Below, one piece after another: positions 19,397-28,653 of a stretch of 64,000 nucleotides of DNA. The position numbers and the translations under genes are program-made. Location: the NCBI GenBank assembly GCA_016861185.1, contig BOKW01000001.1:620001-684000 (forward strand). Direction: 5' to 3'. Under the pieces are notes generated by a model that worked only from the letters and a program-made list of their open reading frames with translations, was not told where the DNA came from and made no database searches. The stretch's first letter is position 1, and every line of letters begins with the position of its first letter. This stretch comes from Betaproteobacteria bacterium. Lineage in GTDB: Bacteria; Pseudomonadota; Gammaproteobacteria; Burkholderiales; Burkholderiaceae_F.

Positions 19397-20794
19397 ATGG
19401 CTCTGCACAAGACCGAATACAAAGGCCTGCTCGGCTGGATCGATGCGCGTATGCCGACGCTGATGTCGGAATACAAGAAGCACATGTCGGAGTACTACGC
19501 GCCGAAGAACTTCGACTTCTGGTACTTCTTCGGCAGCTTCGCGCTCGTGGTGCTCGTGATCCAGATCGTCACCGGCATCTTCCTGGTGATGCACTACAAG
19601 CCCGACGCGCGCTTCGCGTTCGAATCGGTCGAATACATCATGCGCGACGTGCCGGGCGGCTGGTTCATCCGCTACATGCACTCGACGGGCGCCTCGTTCT
19701 TCTTCCTCGTCGTGTACCTGCACATGTTCCGCGGGCTGCTGTACGGCAGCTACCGCAAGCCGCGCGAGCTGGTGTGGATCTTCGGCTGCCTGATCTTCCT
19801 GTGCCTGATGGGCGAGGCCTTTTTCGGCTACCTGCTGCCGTGGGGCCAGATGAGCTACTGGGGCGCGCAGGTGATCGTCAACCTGTTCTCGGCGATCCCG
19901 CTGATCGGCCCCGACCTGTCGGTCTGGATCCGTGGCGACTACGTCGTCAGCGACGCGACGCTGAACCGCTTCTTCGCCTTCCATGTGATCGCGATCCCGC
20001 TGGTGCTGCTCGGGCTGGTCGTCGCGCACATCCTCGCGCTGCACGACGTCGGATCGAACAATCCCGACGGCATCGAGATCAAGGACCGCAAGGGCCCCGA
20101 CGGCAAGCCGCTCGACGGCATCCCGTTCCATCCGTACTACACGGTGCACGACGTCTTCGGGCTGGCGATCTTCCTGATGGCGTTCTTCGCGGTCGTGTTC
20201 TTCGCGCCGGAGATGGGCGGCTACTTCCTCGAGTGGAACAACTTCATCCCGGCCGACCCGCTCGTGACGCCGTCGCACATCGCGCCCGTGTGGTACTTCA
20301 CGCCCTTTTATTCGATCCTGCGCGCGACGACCAGCGACTTCATGTGGGTGCTCGCCGCCGGCACGGTCGCGTACGCGGCGCTGATCTACTTCGCGCTGCC
20401 GCGCGGGCAGTGGCGCTACGCAACGCTCGCGGTGACGCTGGTCCTGCTCGTGCTGATGCTGCCGAAGAGCCCGGTTGCGCTCGATCCGAAGTTCTGGGGC
20501 GTGGTGCTGATGGGCGTGTCGGTGCTGATCTTCTTCGCGCTGCCGTGGATCGACCGCTCGCCGGTGAAATCGATGCGCTACCGGCCCAGCTGGCACTTCT
20601 GGCTGCTGATCGGCTTCGTCGTCGTGTTCCTCGTGCTCGGCTACCTCGGCACGCAGCCGCCCGAGCCGACGCTGACCTACATCGCGCAGCTCGGCACGCT
20701 GCTGTATTTCGCCTTCTTCTTCCTGATGCCCTGGTGGAGCCGGACGGGCGAGTTCAAACCGGTGCCCGAGCGCGTGACCTTCGCGGCGCACTGA
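19397..20794 (+). CDS. petB: Cytochrome b of the bc1 complex
   Basis: PetB is the dihaem cytochrome b that oxidises ubiquinol and drives the Q cycle (465 residues, undivided). Membrane helices with the paired haem histidines are visible in FIRYMHSTGASFFFLVVYLHMFRG and FFAFHVIAIPLVLLGLVVAHI. The quinol-site motif is present as PADPLVTPSHIAPVWYF (PEWY-type region, here PVWY). It follows petA by 20 bases. Confidence 0.95.
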   Translation: MALHKTEYKGLLGWIDARMPTLMSEYKKHMSEYYAPKNFDFWYFFGSFALVVLVIQIVTGIFLVMHYKPDARFAFESVEYIMRDVPGGWFIRYMHSTGASFFFLVVYLHMFRGLLYGSYRKPRELVWIFGCLIFLCLMGEAFFGYLLPWGQMSYWGAQVIVNLFSAIPLIGPDLSVWIRGDYVVSDATLNRFFAFHVIAIPLVLLGLVVAHILALHDVGSNNPDGIEIKDRKGPDGKPLDGIPFHPYYTVHDVFGLAIFLMAFFAVVFFAPEMGGYFLEWNNFIPADPLVTPSHIAPVWYFTPFYSILRATTSDFMWVLAAGTVAYAALIYFALPRGQWRYATLAVTLVLLVLMLPKSPVALDPKFWGVVLMGVSVLIFFALPWIDRSPVKSMRYRPSWHFWLLIGFVVVFLVLGYLGTQPPEPTLTYIAQLGTLLYFAFFFLMPWWSRTGEFKPVPERVTFAAH

Positions 20795-20805
20795 GGAGAA
20801 CAACA

Positions 20806-21630
20806 ATGAAAAGACTCATCGCCGCGCTTGCGCTCGCTTTCGCCGCCGGCGGCGCGTTCGGCGCCGGCGCCGCCCTGCCTCTGGACAAGTGGCCCGACCG
20901 CTCGAAGGACGTCGCAGCGCTGCAGAACGGCGCGCGCCTCTTCGCCAACTACTGCCTCGGCTGCCACAGCGCGAACCTGATGCGCTGGAACCGGCTCAAC
21001 GACATCGAGCTCGACGACAAGCAGATCAAGGACTTCCTGATCTTCGGTCCGCAGAAGGTCGGCGATGCGATGGCGATCGCGATGAACCCGAAGGATGCGA
21101 AGGTCTGGTTCGGCAAGACGCCGCCGGATCTGTCGGTGATCGTGCGCGCGCGCACGTCGTTCGACTTTACGGGCGCGGACTATCTGTACACGCTGCTGCG
21201 CGGCTACTACCGCGACGCGACCGCGCCGACCGGCTGGAACAACGTCGTCTACCCGTACATCGGCATGCCGCACGTGCTGTGGGAGCTGCAGGGGCCGCGC
21301 GAAGTGACGATCGAGCGCACCGCGCACGCGGTCAAGGGACTGGTGCGGACGGCGACGACGATCGACGCCGAGGGCCGCGCGACGGTGACCTCGATCCCGG
21401 TGGCGGGACAGGCCGAGGAGGGCATGACAGTCTCGTTCAAGCCGCTGGCGCCCCAGCTCGCGCGCCAGTACGACTCCGACATCGCCGATCTGGTCGCATA
21501 CCTCGTGTTCATGACCGAACCGGTTCGCACCGACCGTGTCCGCATCGGCGTGTGGGTGCTGCTGTTCCTAGCGCTGTTCACGGTCGTCGCATGGCGGTTG
21601 AACGCGGTGTACTGGAAGGATGTGAAGTAG
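20806..21630 (+). CDS. petC: Cytochrome c1 of the bc1 complex
   Basis: PetC carries electrons from the Rieske centre to soluble cytochrome c (274 residues). A signal peptide ends near AFGAGAA. The haem c motif is CLGCH in ANYCLGCHSANLMRWNRL, and a C-terminal membrane anchor (RIGVWVLLFLALFTVVAWRL) closes the protein. A clear ribosome-binding site (GAGGAG) precedes the ATG. Two hairpins follow the stop codon. Confidence 0.95.
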   Translation: MKRLIAALALAFAAGGAFGAGAALPLDKWPDRSKDVAALQNGARLFANYCLGCHSANLMRWNRLNDIELDDKQIKDFLIFGPQKVGDAMAIAMNPKDAKVWFGKTPPDLSVIVRARTSFDFTGADYLYTLLRGYYRDATAPTGWNNVVYPYIGMPHVLWELQGPREVTIERTAHAVKGLVRTATTIDAEGRATVTSIPVAGQAEEGMTVSFKPLAPQLARQYDSDIADLVAYLVFMTEPVRTDRVRIGVWVLLFLALFTVVAWRLNAVYWKDVK

Positions 21631-21634
21631 ACGT

Positions 21635-21716
21635 GCGGGCGCGGCGCGCCCGCGGCACCAGCCCGCGCCGCACGGCGCGGTCATTCGTTTTCGAGGGCGG
21701 GCGCGGCTCGCCCTCG
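21635..21716 (+). terminator. Two hairpins between petC and sspA
   Basis: Hairpin 1 (21635-21653) has arms GCGGGCGC and GCGCCCGC around three bases. Hairpin 2 (21692-21716) has arms CGAGGGCG and CGCCCTCG followed by GTCGGTTTCC. Neither has a strong T-run. Together they probably weaken transcription from petABC into sspAB. Confidence 0.5.
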
Positions 21717-21739
21717 TCGGTTTCCAGAGGTACAGAACG

Positions 21740-22342
21740 ATGATGGTTCTTTATTCCGGTACCACTTGCCCGTTCTCGCAGCGCTGCCGCTTCGTGCTGT
21801 TCGAAAAGGGTATGGACTTCGAGATCAAGGACGTCGATCTCTTCAACAAGCCCGAAGACATCAACGTGATGAACCCGTACGGCCAGGTGCCGATCCTGGT
21901 CGAACGCGACCTGATCCTGTACGAGTCGAACATCATCAACGAGTACATCGACGAGCGTTTTCCGCATCCGCAACTGATGCCGGCCGATCCGGTGATGCGC
22001 GCGCGCGCGCGGCTGTTCCTGTTCAACTTCGAGCGCGAGCTGTTCGTGCACGTGCAGACGCTGGAGAACAGCAACAAGCAGCCGGCGATCGACAAGGCCA
22101 AGCTGGTCATCCGCGACCGCCTGACGCAGCTCGCGCCGATCCTGCTGAAGAACAAGTTCATGCTCGGCGACGACTTCTCGATGCTCGACGTGGCGATTGC
22201 GCCGCTGCTGTGGCGACTCGACCACTACGGCATCGACCTGCCGAAGAGCGCCGCGCCGCTGATGAAGTACGCCGAACGCATCTTCAGCCGTCCCGCCTAC
22301 ATCGAGGCGCTGACGCCTTCCGAGAAGGTGATGCGGCGGTAG
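21740..22342 (+). CDS. sspA: Stringent starvation protein A
   Basis: SspA is a glutathione S-transferase-fold protein that binds RNA polymerase and helps in starvation and acid responses (200 residues). The thioredoxin-like N-terminal half begins MVLYSGTTCPFSQRCRFVLFEKGMDFE, followed by NPYGQVPILVERDLILYESNIINEYIDERFPHPQLMP, very close to known SspA. The all-helical C-terminal half follows. It precedes sspB, the usual pair. Confidence 0.94.
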   Translation: MMVLYSGTTCPFSQRCRFVLFEKGMDFEIKDVDLFNKPEDINVMNPYGQVPILVERDLILYESNIINEYIDERFPHPQLMPADPVMRARARLFLFNFERELFVHVQTLENSNKQPAIDKAKLVIRDRLTQLAPILLKNKFMLGDDFSMLDVAIAPLLWRLDHYGIDLPKSAAPLMKYAERIFSRPAYIEALTPSEKVMRR

Positions 22343-22403
22343 GATCGGATTGCGGATTGCGCCGAACGGACTACGCTTCTGCCGACGCCGACGCCCCTGC
22401 AAC

Positions 22404-22901
22404 ATGCCCGAGCCTTCGACCAAGCCCTACCTGATCCGCGCGATCTACGACTGGTGTACGGACGCGGGGTTCACGCCTTACGTGGCCGTGGCGGTCGACG
22501 AGTCCGTGCGCGTGCCGCAGGAGTTCGTCAAGAACGGCGAGATCGTGCTGAACGTCTCGTCGCTCGCGACCAACCGTTTGAAGATCGACAACGACGCGAT
22601 CGCCTTCCAGGCGCGCTTCGGCGGCGTGCCGCGCGACGTCTACGTGCCGATCGCGCGCGTGGTCGCGATCTACGCGCGCGAGAACGGCCAGGGCATGGCC
22701 TTCGAGGTTCCGCGCACGCTGCCTGCCGGCGTCGAAGGTCCGCCCGGCGTCGAGCCCCGCCCGCAGGAAGCGGCGCCGCGCGAACGCGCGAACCTGGTTC
22801 CGGTGGCGACGACGAGCAGCGCCGACGCGGCCGACGCCGGCCAGACCGAGCCGCCGCCACCGCGGCCCGGCGATCGACCCAAGCTCACGCGCATCAAGTG
22901 A
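22404..22901 (+). CDS. sspB: ClpXP protease adaptor SspB
   Basis: SspB delivers ssrA-tagged proteins to ClpXP (165 residues). The folded domain spans about residues 1-110, with YLIRAIYDWCTDAGFTPYVAV, NGEIVLNVSSLATNRL and ARFGGVPRDVYVPIARVVAIYARENGQGM. A disordered linker follows, and the last residues (RPKLTRIK) fit the ClpX-binding tail. I start at MPEPSTKPY, the usual N-terminus. Confidence 0.93.
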   Translation: MPEPSTKPYLIRAIYDWCTDAGFTPYVAVAVDESVRVPQEFVKNGEIVLNVSSLATNRLKIDNDAIAFQARFGGVPRDVYVPIARVVAIYARENGQGMAFEVPRTLPAGVEGPPGVEPRPQEAAPRERANLVPVATTSSADAADAGQTEPPPPRPGDRPKLTRIK

Positions 22902-22903
22902 GG

Positions 22904-22936
22904 CTATTTCGGACGCGCGGGTGCGCACCGAAATAG
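22904..22936. terminator. Hairpin between convergent sspB and galE
   Basis: The nine-base arms CTATTTCGG and CCGAAATAG enclose a further GCGC/GCGC stem. The hairpin sits two bases after the sspB stop codon and 56 bases from the galE stop, so it may act for both convergent genes. Confidence 0.55.
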
Positions 22937-22991
22937 ATAGCCGCGCTCGTTCGACAGGGACGCTGCGCGCCGGCCAACTCGCGCGGCCGGG

Positions 22992-24008
22992 CTAGTCGCG
23001 GTATCCGTTCGGGTTGTTCTGTTGCCAGCGCCAGCCGTCGGCGCACGCCTGCGCGATCGATCGTTCGGCGCGCCAGCCGAGCAGTTCGTGCGCGCGCGAC
23101 GGGTCGGCCCAGCACGCGGCGACATCGCCCGGCCGGCGCGGCGCGATCGCGTGGGGTACGCGCCGTCCCGTTGCCTGCTCGAACGCCTGCACCAGTTCGA
23201 GCACGCTGGTGCCGCGCCCGGTGCCCAGGTTGATCTCGATGCAGCCGGTCCTCGTGCCCGCGTATTCGAACGCGCGCAGATGGCCCGCCGCGAGATCGAC
23301 GACGTGCAGGTAGTCGCGCACGCCGGTACCGTCGGGCGTGGGCCAGTCCTTGCCGAACACGTTGAGCCGCTCGCGTTTGCCGGCGGCGACCTGCGTGATG
23401 AACGGAAACAGGTTGTTCGGGATGTCGTGCGGGTCCTCACCGATCAGGCCGCTCGGGTGCGCCCCGATCGGATTGAAGTAGCGCAGGCTGACGATCGACC
23501 AGCGCGGGTCGGCCGCGGCGAGGTCGCGCAATACCTGCTCGACGGCGAGTTTCGTCTGACCGTAGGGGTTGGTCGCCGCGAGCGGCGCGTCCTCGCGCAG
23601 CGGCAGCTCGCGCGGCACACCGTAGACCGTCGCCGACGAACTGAACACCATGCACCTGACGCCGGCGCGCTCCATCGCGGCGAGCAGCGCAAGCGCGCCG
23701 CCGACGTTGTTGTCGTAGTACGCGAGCGGCCGCGCGACCGATTCGCCGACCGCTTTCAGCGCCGCGAAGTGGATCACGCCGTCAATCCTGTGCCGCGCGA
23801 AGATGGAGTCGAGCAGCGCGGCGTCGCGCACGTCGCCTTCGACCTGCGTCACGCGCCGCCCCGCGATCCGCTCGACGCGGCGCAAGGCCTGCGGCGAGCT
23901 GTTGACGTAGTTGTCGATGCAGACGACCTCGTGGCCGGCCTGCAACAACTCGACGATCGTGTGCGAGCCGATGTAGCCGGCGCCGCCGGTGATCAGCAGG
24001 GTGCTCAT
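22992..24008 (-). CDS. galE: UDP-glucose 4-epimerase GalE
   Basis: GalE interconverts UDP-glucose and UDP-galactose for cell-surface polysaccharides (338 residues, the usual length). It has the NAD-binding ITGGAGYIGSH, the catalytic Ser region FSSSATVYG and the YxxxK pair in YGQTKLAVEQ. I chose the ATG giving MSTLLITGG; a longer frame has extra unconserved residues. It is encoded alone and convergent with sspB. Confidence 0.93.
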   Translation of the reverse strand: MSTLLITGGAGYIGSHTIVELLQAGHEVVCIDNYVNSSPQALRRVERIAGRRVTQVEGDVRDAALLDSIFARHRIDGVIHFAALKAVGESVARPLAYYDNNVGGALALLAAMERAGVRCMVFSSSATVYGVPRELPLREDAPLAATNPYGQTKLAVEQVLRDLAAADPRWSIVSLRYFNPIGAHPSGLIGEDPHDIPNNLFPFITQVAAGKRERLNVFGKDWPTPDGTGVRDYLHVVDLAAGHLRAFEYAGTRTGCIEINLGTGRGTSVLELVQAFEQATGRRVPHAIAPRRPGDVAACWADPSRAHELLGWRAERSIAQACADGWRWQQNNPNGYRD

Positions 24009-24090
24009 TCGGGACGCTCCCGCGTGGATGCGCGCCACCTTACCGCATGCGGCGCGCGGCGGTCCGCTAAACTGCGGCCGCTTGCCTCGC

Positions 24091-24166
<76 letters not shown>

Positions 24167-24652
24167 ACCCTGCGCCTTCCGGCCTTCGCTCCGCGCGCCA
24201 CGCAGCGCAGCGGACTGCGCCACCCGCGTAGCTTCAAAAGGGAAACTTCACCACGTCGGCGCAGCGAAGGCGATCCGCCCCTGCGCTGTCCTTGCTTCGC
24301 GCTCGCCGCGCCGACCGCGGCACCGCGCGCATTCATCCGAATTGCGCAGCCCCTCGAACGCATCTTCGGCGATCGATGAAAACCGGCGCGTACGCGCATC
24401 GCGTCGACCGCTGCGCCGAGTCCTGCGCGCCTCATGAGTTCGATTTAACGCCCGCGGTGCGTCGACGCCGCGACGCTTCCGTATCGGACATGCGGATGAG
24501 TGTTCAAAGCGAAGAAACCACTCAGAATCCGTCGCAATGACTCAGGTCAAGGTTTGCCGTTTGAACCGCTTGCGCCGAGGAGTTGCAGTGCCTGGACCGA
24601 ACCGTCGAGCCGATCGAAAGGCCGCGTCGCGCACGCGACGCGGTGCGCGGCC
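24167..24652. other. Gap between tRNA-Thr and apbE, no gene seen
   Basis: I find no convincing coding sequence, RNA gene or repeat here. It presumably contains the promoter of the large operon that follows, but no clear -35/-10 pair was recognised. A short frame near 24292-24540 has no family features and is not called. Confidence 0.5.
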
Positions 24653-25636
24653 GTGCTGAACGCGCTGCGCCAGGCGGCGAACCGGCGCGTCTCCCCGGCG
24701 GCGCCGCACGCGCGCTGGTTCAGCCGCGACGAAGCGATCATGGGCACCGCGATCCACGTCGAACTGTGGTGCGACGATGCGGCGTGCGCCGAATCCGCGC
24801 TCGACGCGGTGATGCAGGAGATGCACCGGATCGACGCGTCGATGAGCCCGTACAAGGAAACGTCCGAGCTGTCGCGCGTCAACCGCGATGCGGCGCGCGA
24901 ACCGGTGCGCGTCGGCGACGAGCTGTTCGAACTGCTCGAGCGCGCGCTCGAGTTCTCGCGGCTGTCCGGCGGCGCGTTCGACATCACGTACGCCGCGGCC
25001 GGGCATCTGTACGACTACCGGCGCGGCGTCAAGCCGAGCGAAGCCGAGCTGGCGTGCGCGCGCGCCGCGATCGGCTGGCGCGGCCTGCAGCTCGATCGGG
25101 CAGCGCGCACGGTGCGCTTCGCGAAGGCGGGTATGAGGATCGACCTCGGCGGTTTCGCGAAGGGCTACGCGGTCGACAACGCCGGGGCGATCCTCGCGCG
25201 CCGCGGCATCCGCCACGCGATCGTCGCCGCCGGCGGCGACAGCCGGCTGCTCGGCGACCGGTGCGGACGGCCGTGGACGATCGGTATCCGCGACCCGCGC
25301 CGCAAAGGCGAAGTCGTCGCGCTGCTGCCGCTCGAAGACGCGTCGGTTTCGACCTCGGGCGACTACGAGCGCTACTTCGACAACGGCGCGACGCGCTGCC
25401 ACCACCTGCTCGATCCGCGCACCGGCAAGTCGCCCGACGGCGTGCGCAGCGTGACGATCGTGGCGCCCGACGGGCTGACCAGCGAAGCGCTGTCGAAGAC
25501 GGTGTTCGTGCTCGGTGCCGCGCGCGGTCTGCGGCTCGTCGAGTCGCTGCCGGGCGTCGACGCGGTCGTCGTCGACGCCGACGGGCGCCTGCAGTACTCG
25601 TCCGGGCTGCTCGACGGCGGCCCGGCGCAACAGTGA
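24653..25636 (+). CDS. apbE: FAD:protein FMN transferase (ApbE family)
   Basis: ApbE attaches FMN from FAD to a Thr or Ser of a target protein outside the cytoplasm. All family blocks are present: IMGTAIHVELW (residues ~29-39), MSPYKETSELSRVNR, SGGAFDITYAAAGHLYDYR, IDLGGFAKGYAVDNA, VSTSGDYERYF and HHLLDPRTGKSPDGVRSVTIVAP. I start at GTG 24653 (327 residues); ATG 24740 would cut the conserved MGT block, so it is too late. No signal peptide is visible, which is odd for an enzyme normally working in the periplasm. It is the first gene of the 17-gene operon, so its substrate is probably encoded there. The best visible candidate is the GAT in the DUF4266 tail. Confidence 0.9.
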   Translation: MLNALRQAANRRVSPAAPHARWFSRDEAIMGTAIHVELWCDDAACAESALDAVMQEMHRIDASMSPYKETSELSRVNRDAAREPVRVGDELFELLERALEFSRLSGGAFDITYAAAGHLYDYRRGVKPSEAELACARAAIGWRGLQLDRAARTVRFAKAGMRIDLGGFAKGYAVDNAGAILARRGIRHAIVAAGGDSRLLGDRCGRPWTIGIRDPRRKGEVVALLPLEDASVSTSGDYERYFDNGATRCHHLLDPRTGKSPDGVRSVTIVAPDGLTSEALSKTVFVLGAARGLRLVESLPGVDAVVVDADGRLQYSSGLLDGGPAQQ

Positions 25637-25686
25637 TCACGGCTTGCACTGACGAAGGACGTTTCGCGACGCGAACGGAGGCAACG

Positions 25687-28653
25687 ATGTCGGTCCAAAC
25701 GAAGCTGCGTACTGAATCGATCGCTGTGCTCGGGCTCGCCGCGCTCGCGCTGGCAGGCTGCACATCGAAGAACACCGACAACGTCACCGTCAGCGGCGAC
25801 GTCGCCGTCGCGTACGTCAAGCGGGCGAACACGATCGGCATGAATCCGACCGACGGCGCCAACACGGCCCCGGGCGGCGACCTGATCATCCGCGAAAAAT
25901 CTTCGCCGAGCGCGCCCGAGCACAACGTTACCGCCTCCATTACGCAGGGTCAGGGCGACGTGTCCGACCCGGAGGTCTCCTACGACGGCAAGAAGATCGT
26001 CTTCGCGCTGCGCTGCCCGACCTCCAATACGTCGACGATCGGCGGCCAGCCCGCGTGCACCGGACGCTGGAACATCTGGGAGTACGACATGACCACCGGC
26101 GGCTTCGCCGGCGGCACGCTGCGGCGGATCACGAACTCCACGCAGGACGACGACGTCGACCCTGCCTATCTGCCCGCCGGACGCGGCTTCGTGTTCGCCT
26201 CCAACCGGCAGAGCAAGACGAAGACGGTGATCAACGGCCAGAGTTTCTTCGCGCTCGACGAGTACGAACGCGAGCGGGTGCTGAACCTGCACACGATGGC
26301 GGCCGACGGCAGCAACATCACGCAGATCACGGTCAACGCCAGCCACGAGCGCAACCCGGTGGTGCGGCCGAACGGCGACATCATGTTCGCCCGCTGGGAG
26401 CACGTCGGCGACCAGAACCGCTTCACGATCTTCCGCGCCAAGCCCGACGGCACCGATCTGTTCGTGCTGTACGGCCAGTTCAGCCCGGGCAACAGCTTCC
26501 TGCACCCGCGCGACATGGACCCGAGCGGTCCGTACAAGGGCTTCGTCGCCTCCAGCCTGATGCCGCTGTCCGGAACGCAGGAAGGCGGCGCGCTGGTGTT
26601 CATCGACGCGGCCAACTATTCGGAGCACAACGCACCGGTCAACGCGCAGGTCGTCGGTACCGGCGGGCAGCGGCAAGCGACTGCGCAAGCGTTGAACTTC
26701 GGCCGCGGCCTGTCGCCGCAGGGACGCGTGACCACGCCGTATCCGCTGTGGGACGGCACCAATCGCGTGCTGGTGTCGTATGCGCCGTGCGAGGTCACGC
26801 GCAACGGTGTCGTGGTGTCCTGCGCCACGCTGACGGCCGAGGAGATCGCGCGCCTGTCGAATCGCAATCGCCTGGCCGCCGACGTCGCCAACGACCCGCT
26901 GCAGGACAACGTGCCGCCTTCGTACGCGGTCTACATGTTCGACCCGGCCAAGCAGACGTTCCTGATCGTGGCCGCGCCGCCGTCGGGTTTCATGTACACG
27001 GATCCGATCGCGCTGCAGGCGCGGCCCGAGCCGAACGCCGCCGATCCGACCAGTGTGGACGGCACGCTTGCCGCGCAGGGACTCGGGCTGATCGAGGTGC
27101 GCAGCATCTACGACACCGACGGCTTGCAGCGCATGGGCGAGCCGGTCTTCGCCGCCGCCGATCTGGCCTCAGGCTGCACCGAAGGCATCGCCAAGACTGC
27201 GCCCGCCGATCCGCTCGACACGCGCGCGCAGATCGCCAACCTCGTGCGGATGAAGGATCCCGCCGATGCCGCCTATCGCTGCGCGCCGCCGCGTTTCGTC
27301 CGCGCCACCCGCGCGGCGCCGCCGGTGGCCAACACGATGGGCGTACGCGGTGCGCTCGGCGAAACCGATTTCGAGCCGCAGCAGATCCTCGGCTATGCGC
27401 CGATCGAGCCCGACGGCTCCTTCAAGCTGCAGGTTCCGGCCGACGTGCCGCTGGCGCTGACGGTCACCGACGCGTACGGTCGCGGCTTTCAGACGCATCT
27501 GAACTGGATCCAGGTGCGGCCCGGCGAGCGGCGCACCTGCATGGGCTGCCACAGCCCGCGCCGCGGCGCGTCGATCAACAGCGGCACGACGGTGAACACG
27601 ATGCCGGCCGCGCTGCAACCGGCGCTGGCAAGCGCGCATCAATCCGGCGAGACGATGGCTTCGCTGCGCACGCGGCTCGACCCGAGTGCGCTGAATCTGA
27701 AACCTCACATGGAGTTCGCCGACGTGTGGGCCGACACCAGCCGGCCGGGCGTGACCGCGCGCGCCCCGATCACGATCCGCTACACGGGCAATCCGAATCC
27801 GGCCGACGATCTCGCCACGCCGGCGCCGACAAGCGGCTTCATCGACTATCCGAACCACATCCAGCCGCTGTGGACGCGCGACCGCGGCGCGAACACCTGC
27901 ACGACCTGCCACAACGATCCGGCTCGGCTCGACCTGCGCGCCAACACGGCCGGCACCGGCCGCCTTGTCTCCTATGAAGAGCTGGTGGTCGGCGATCCGG
28001 TGATCGATCAGGCGACCGGGTTGCCGGTCACGCGCATCGAAGACGGCGTGCCTGTGGTGGTGCGCGGCGCGGCGCTGGTGGAGACGAGCGCAGGCGGTGC
28101 GCGCGGCCTGGCGCGTTCGAGCCGGCTCACCGAGATCTTGTTCGGCGAGACGCTGAAGTCGACCAGCGAGGCGCGCACCGCGCACCCGACGCCCGCCTCT
28201 CCCAATCACGCGACGATGCTCAACGCCGCCGAGAAGCGGTTGCTGGTCGAGTGGATCGACCTGGGCGGTCTGTATTTCAACGACCTGACCAACGGCGGCA
28301 GCGGCGTGCGCTTGAGCACGCTGAGCCAGCAGACGTTCGCGACCCAGGTGCAGCCGATCCTGCGCGCGCAGTGCGCGATGTGCCATCAACCCGGCGGCAC
28401 CGACGGCACCGCCACCGGGCAGTCGTTCCTGCGCAATCGCTTCGTGCTGACCGGAAGCCTGGAGGGCGACTACAACGTCACGCTCTCGATGATCTCCAAT
28501 ACCTGCCAACCGGCCTCCAATTACCTGCTCGCCCGGCCCTCGACGGTGCCGCATCCGGCCGGCGCCACCGGCCAGACGGCGGCCGTGCTGCCGGTGGGCA
28601 GTGCCGGTTACAACGCCATCGAGGCCTGGATACGAACGGGGTGTACGCCTTGA
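25687..28653 (+). CDS. HzsA-related triheme lipoprotein with propeller domain
   Basis: This 988-residue lipoprotein (lipobox LAGC) has a TolB/PD40-type propeller in its N-terminal part (VSDPEVSYDGKKIVFALR, DDVDPAYLPAGRGFVFASN). The second half carries three c-type haem motifs: CMGCH at 618-622, CTTCH at 738-742 and CAMCH at 896-900. This layout resembles proteins related to HzsA, the alpha subunit of hydrazine synthase of anammox bacteria. No HzsB or HzsC partner is present, so hydrazine synthesis is not implied. I infer an envelope electron-transfer or redox-enzyme role. A good ribosome-binding site (GGAGG) precedes the ATG. The stop overlaps the next gene. Confidence 0.8.
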   Translation: MSVQTKLRTESIAVLGLAALALAGCTSKNTDNVTVSGDVAVAYVKRANTIGMNPTDGANTAPGGDLIIREKSSPSAPEHNVTASITQGQGDVSDPEVSYDGKKIVFALRCPTSNTSTIGGQPACTGRWNIWEYDMTTGGFAGGTLRRITNSTQDDDVDPAYLPAGRGFVFASNRQSKTKTVINGQSFFALDEYERERVLNLHTMAADGSNITQITVNASHERNPVVRPNGDIMFARWEHVGDQNRFTIFRAKPDGTDLFVLYGQFSPGNSFLHPRDMDPSGPYKGFVASSLMPLSGTQEGGALVFIDAANYSEHNAPVNAQVVGTGGQRQATAQALNFGRGLSPQGRVTTPYPLWDGTNRVLVSYAPCEVTRNGVVVSCATLTAEEIARLSNRNRLAADVANDPLQDNVPPSYAVYMFDPAKQTFLIVAAPPSGFMYTDPIALQARPEPNAADPTSVDGTLAAQGLGLIEVRSIYDTDGLQRMGEPVFAAADLASGCTEGIAKTAPADPLDTRAQIANLVRMKDPADAAYRCAPPRFVRATRAAPPVANTMGVRGALGETDFEPQQILGYAPIEPDGSFKLQVPADVPLALTVTDAYGRGFQTHLNWIQVRPGERRTCMGCHSPRRGASINSGTTVNTMPAALQPALASAHQSGETMASLRTRLDPSALNLKPHMEFADVWADTSRPGVTARAPITIRYTGNPNPADDLATPAPTSGFIDYPNHIQPLWTRDRGANTCTTCHNDPARLDLRANTAGTGRLVSYEELVVGDPVIDQATGLPVTRIEDGVPVVVRGAALVETSAGGARGLARSSRLTEILFGETLKSTSEARTAHPTPASPNHATMLNAAEKRLLVEWIDLGGLYFNDLTNGGSGVRLSTLSQQTFATQVQPILRAQCAMCHQPGGTDGTATGQSFLRNRFVLTGSLEGDYNVTLSMISNTCQPASNYLLARPSTVPHPAGATGQTAAVLPVGSAGYNAIEAWIRTGCTP

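Noticed and set aside
24292..24540. Small open frame between tRNA-Thr and apbE
   Set aside because: No ribosome-binding site, no family features and Arg-rich composition typical of chance frames in GC-rich DNA.
25687..28653. Hydrazine synthase (anammox) activity
   Set aside because: Only the HzsA-like part is present, with no HzsB/HzsC and no other anammox genes; the surrounding genome is betaproteobacterial.
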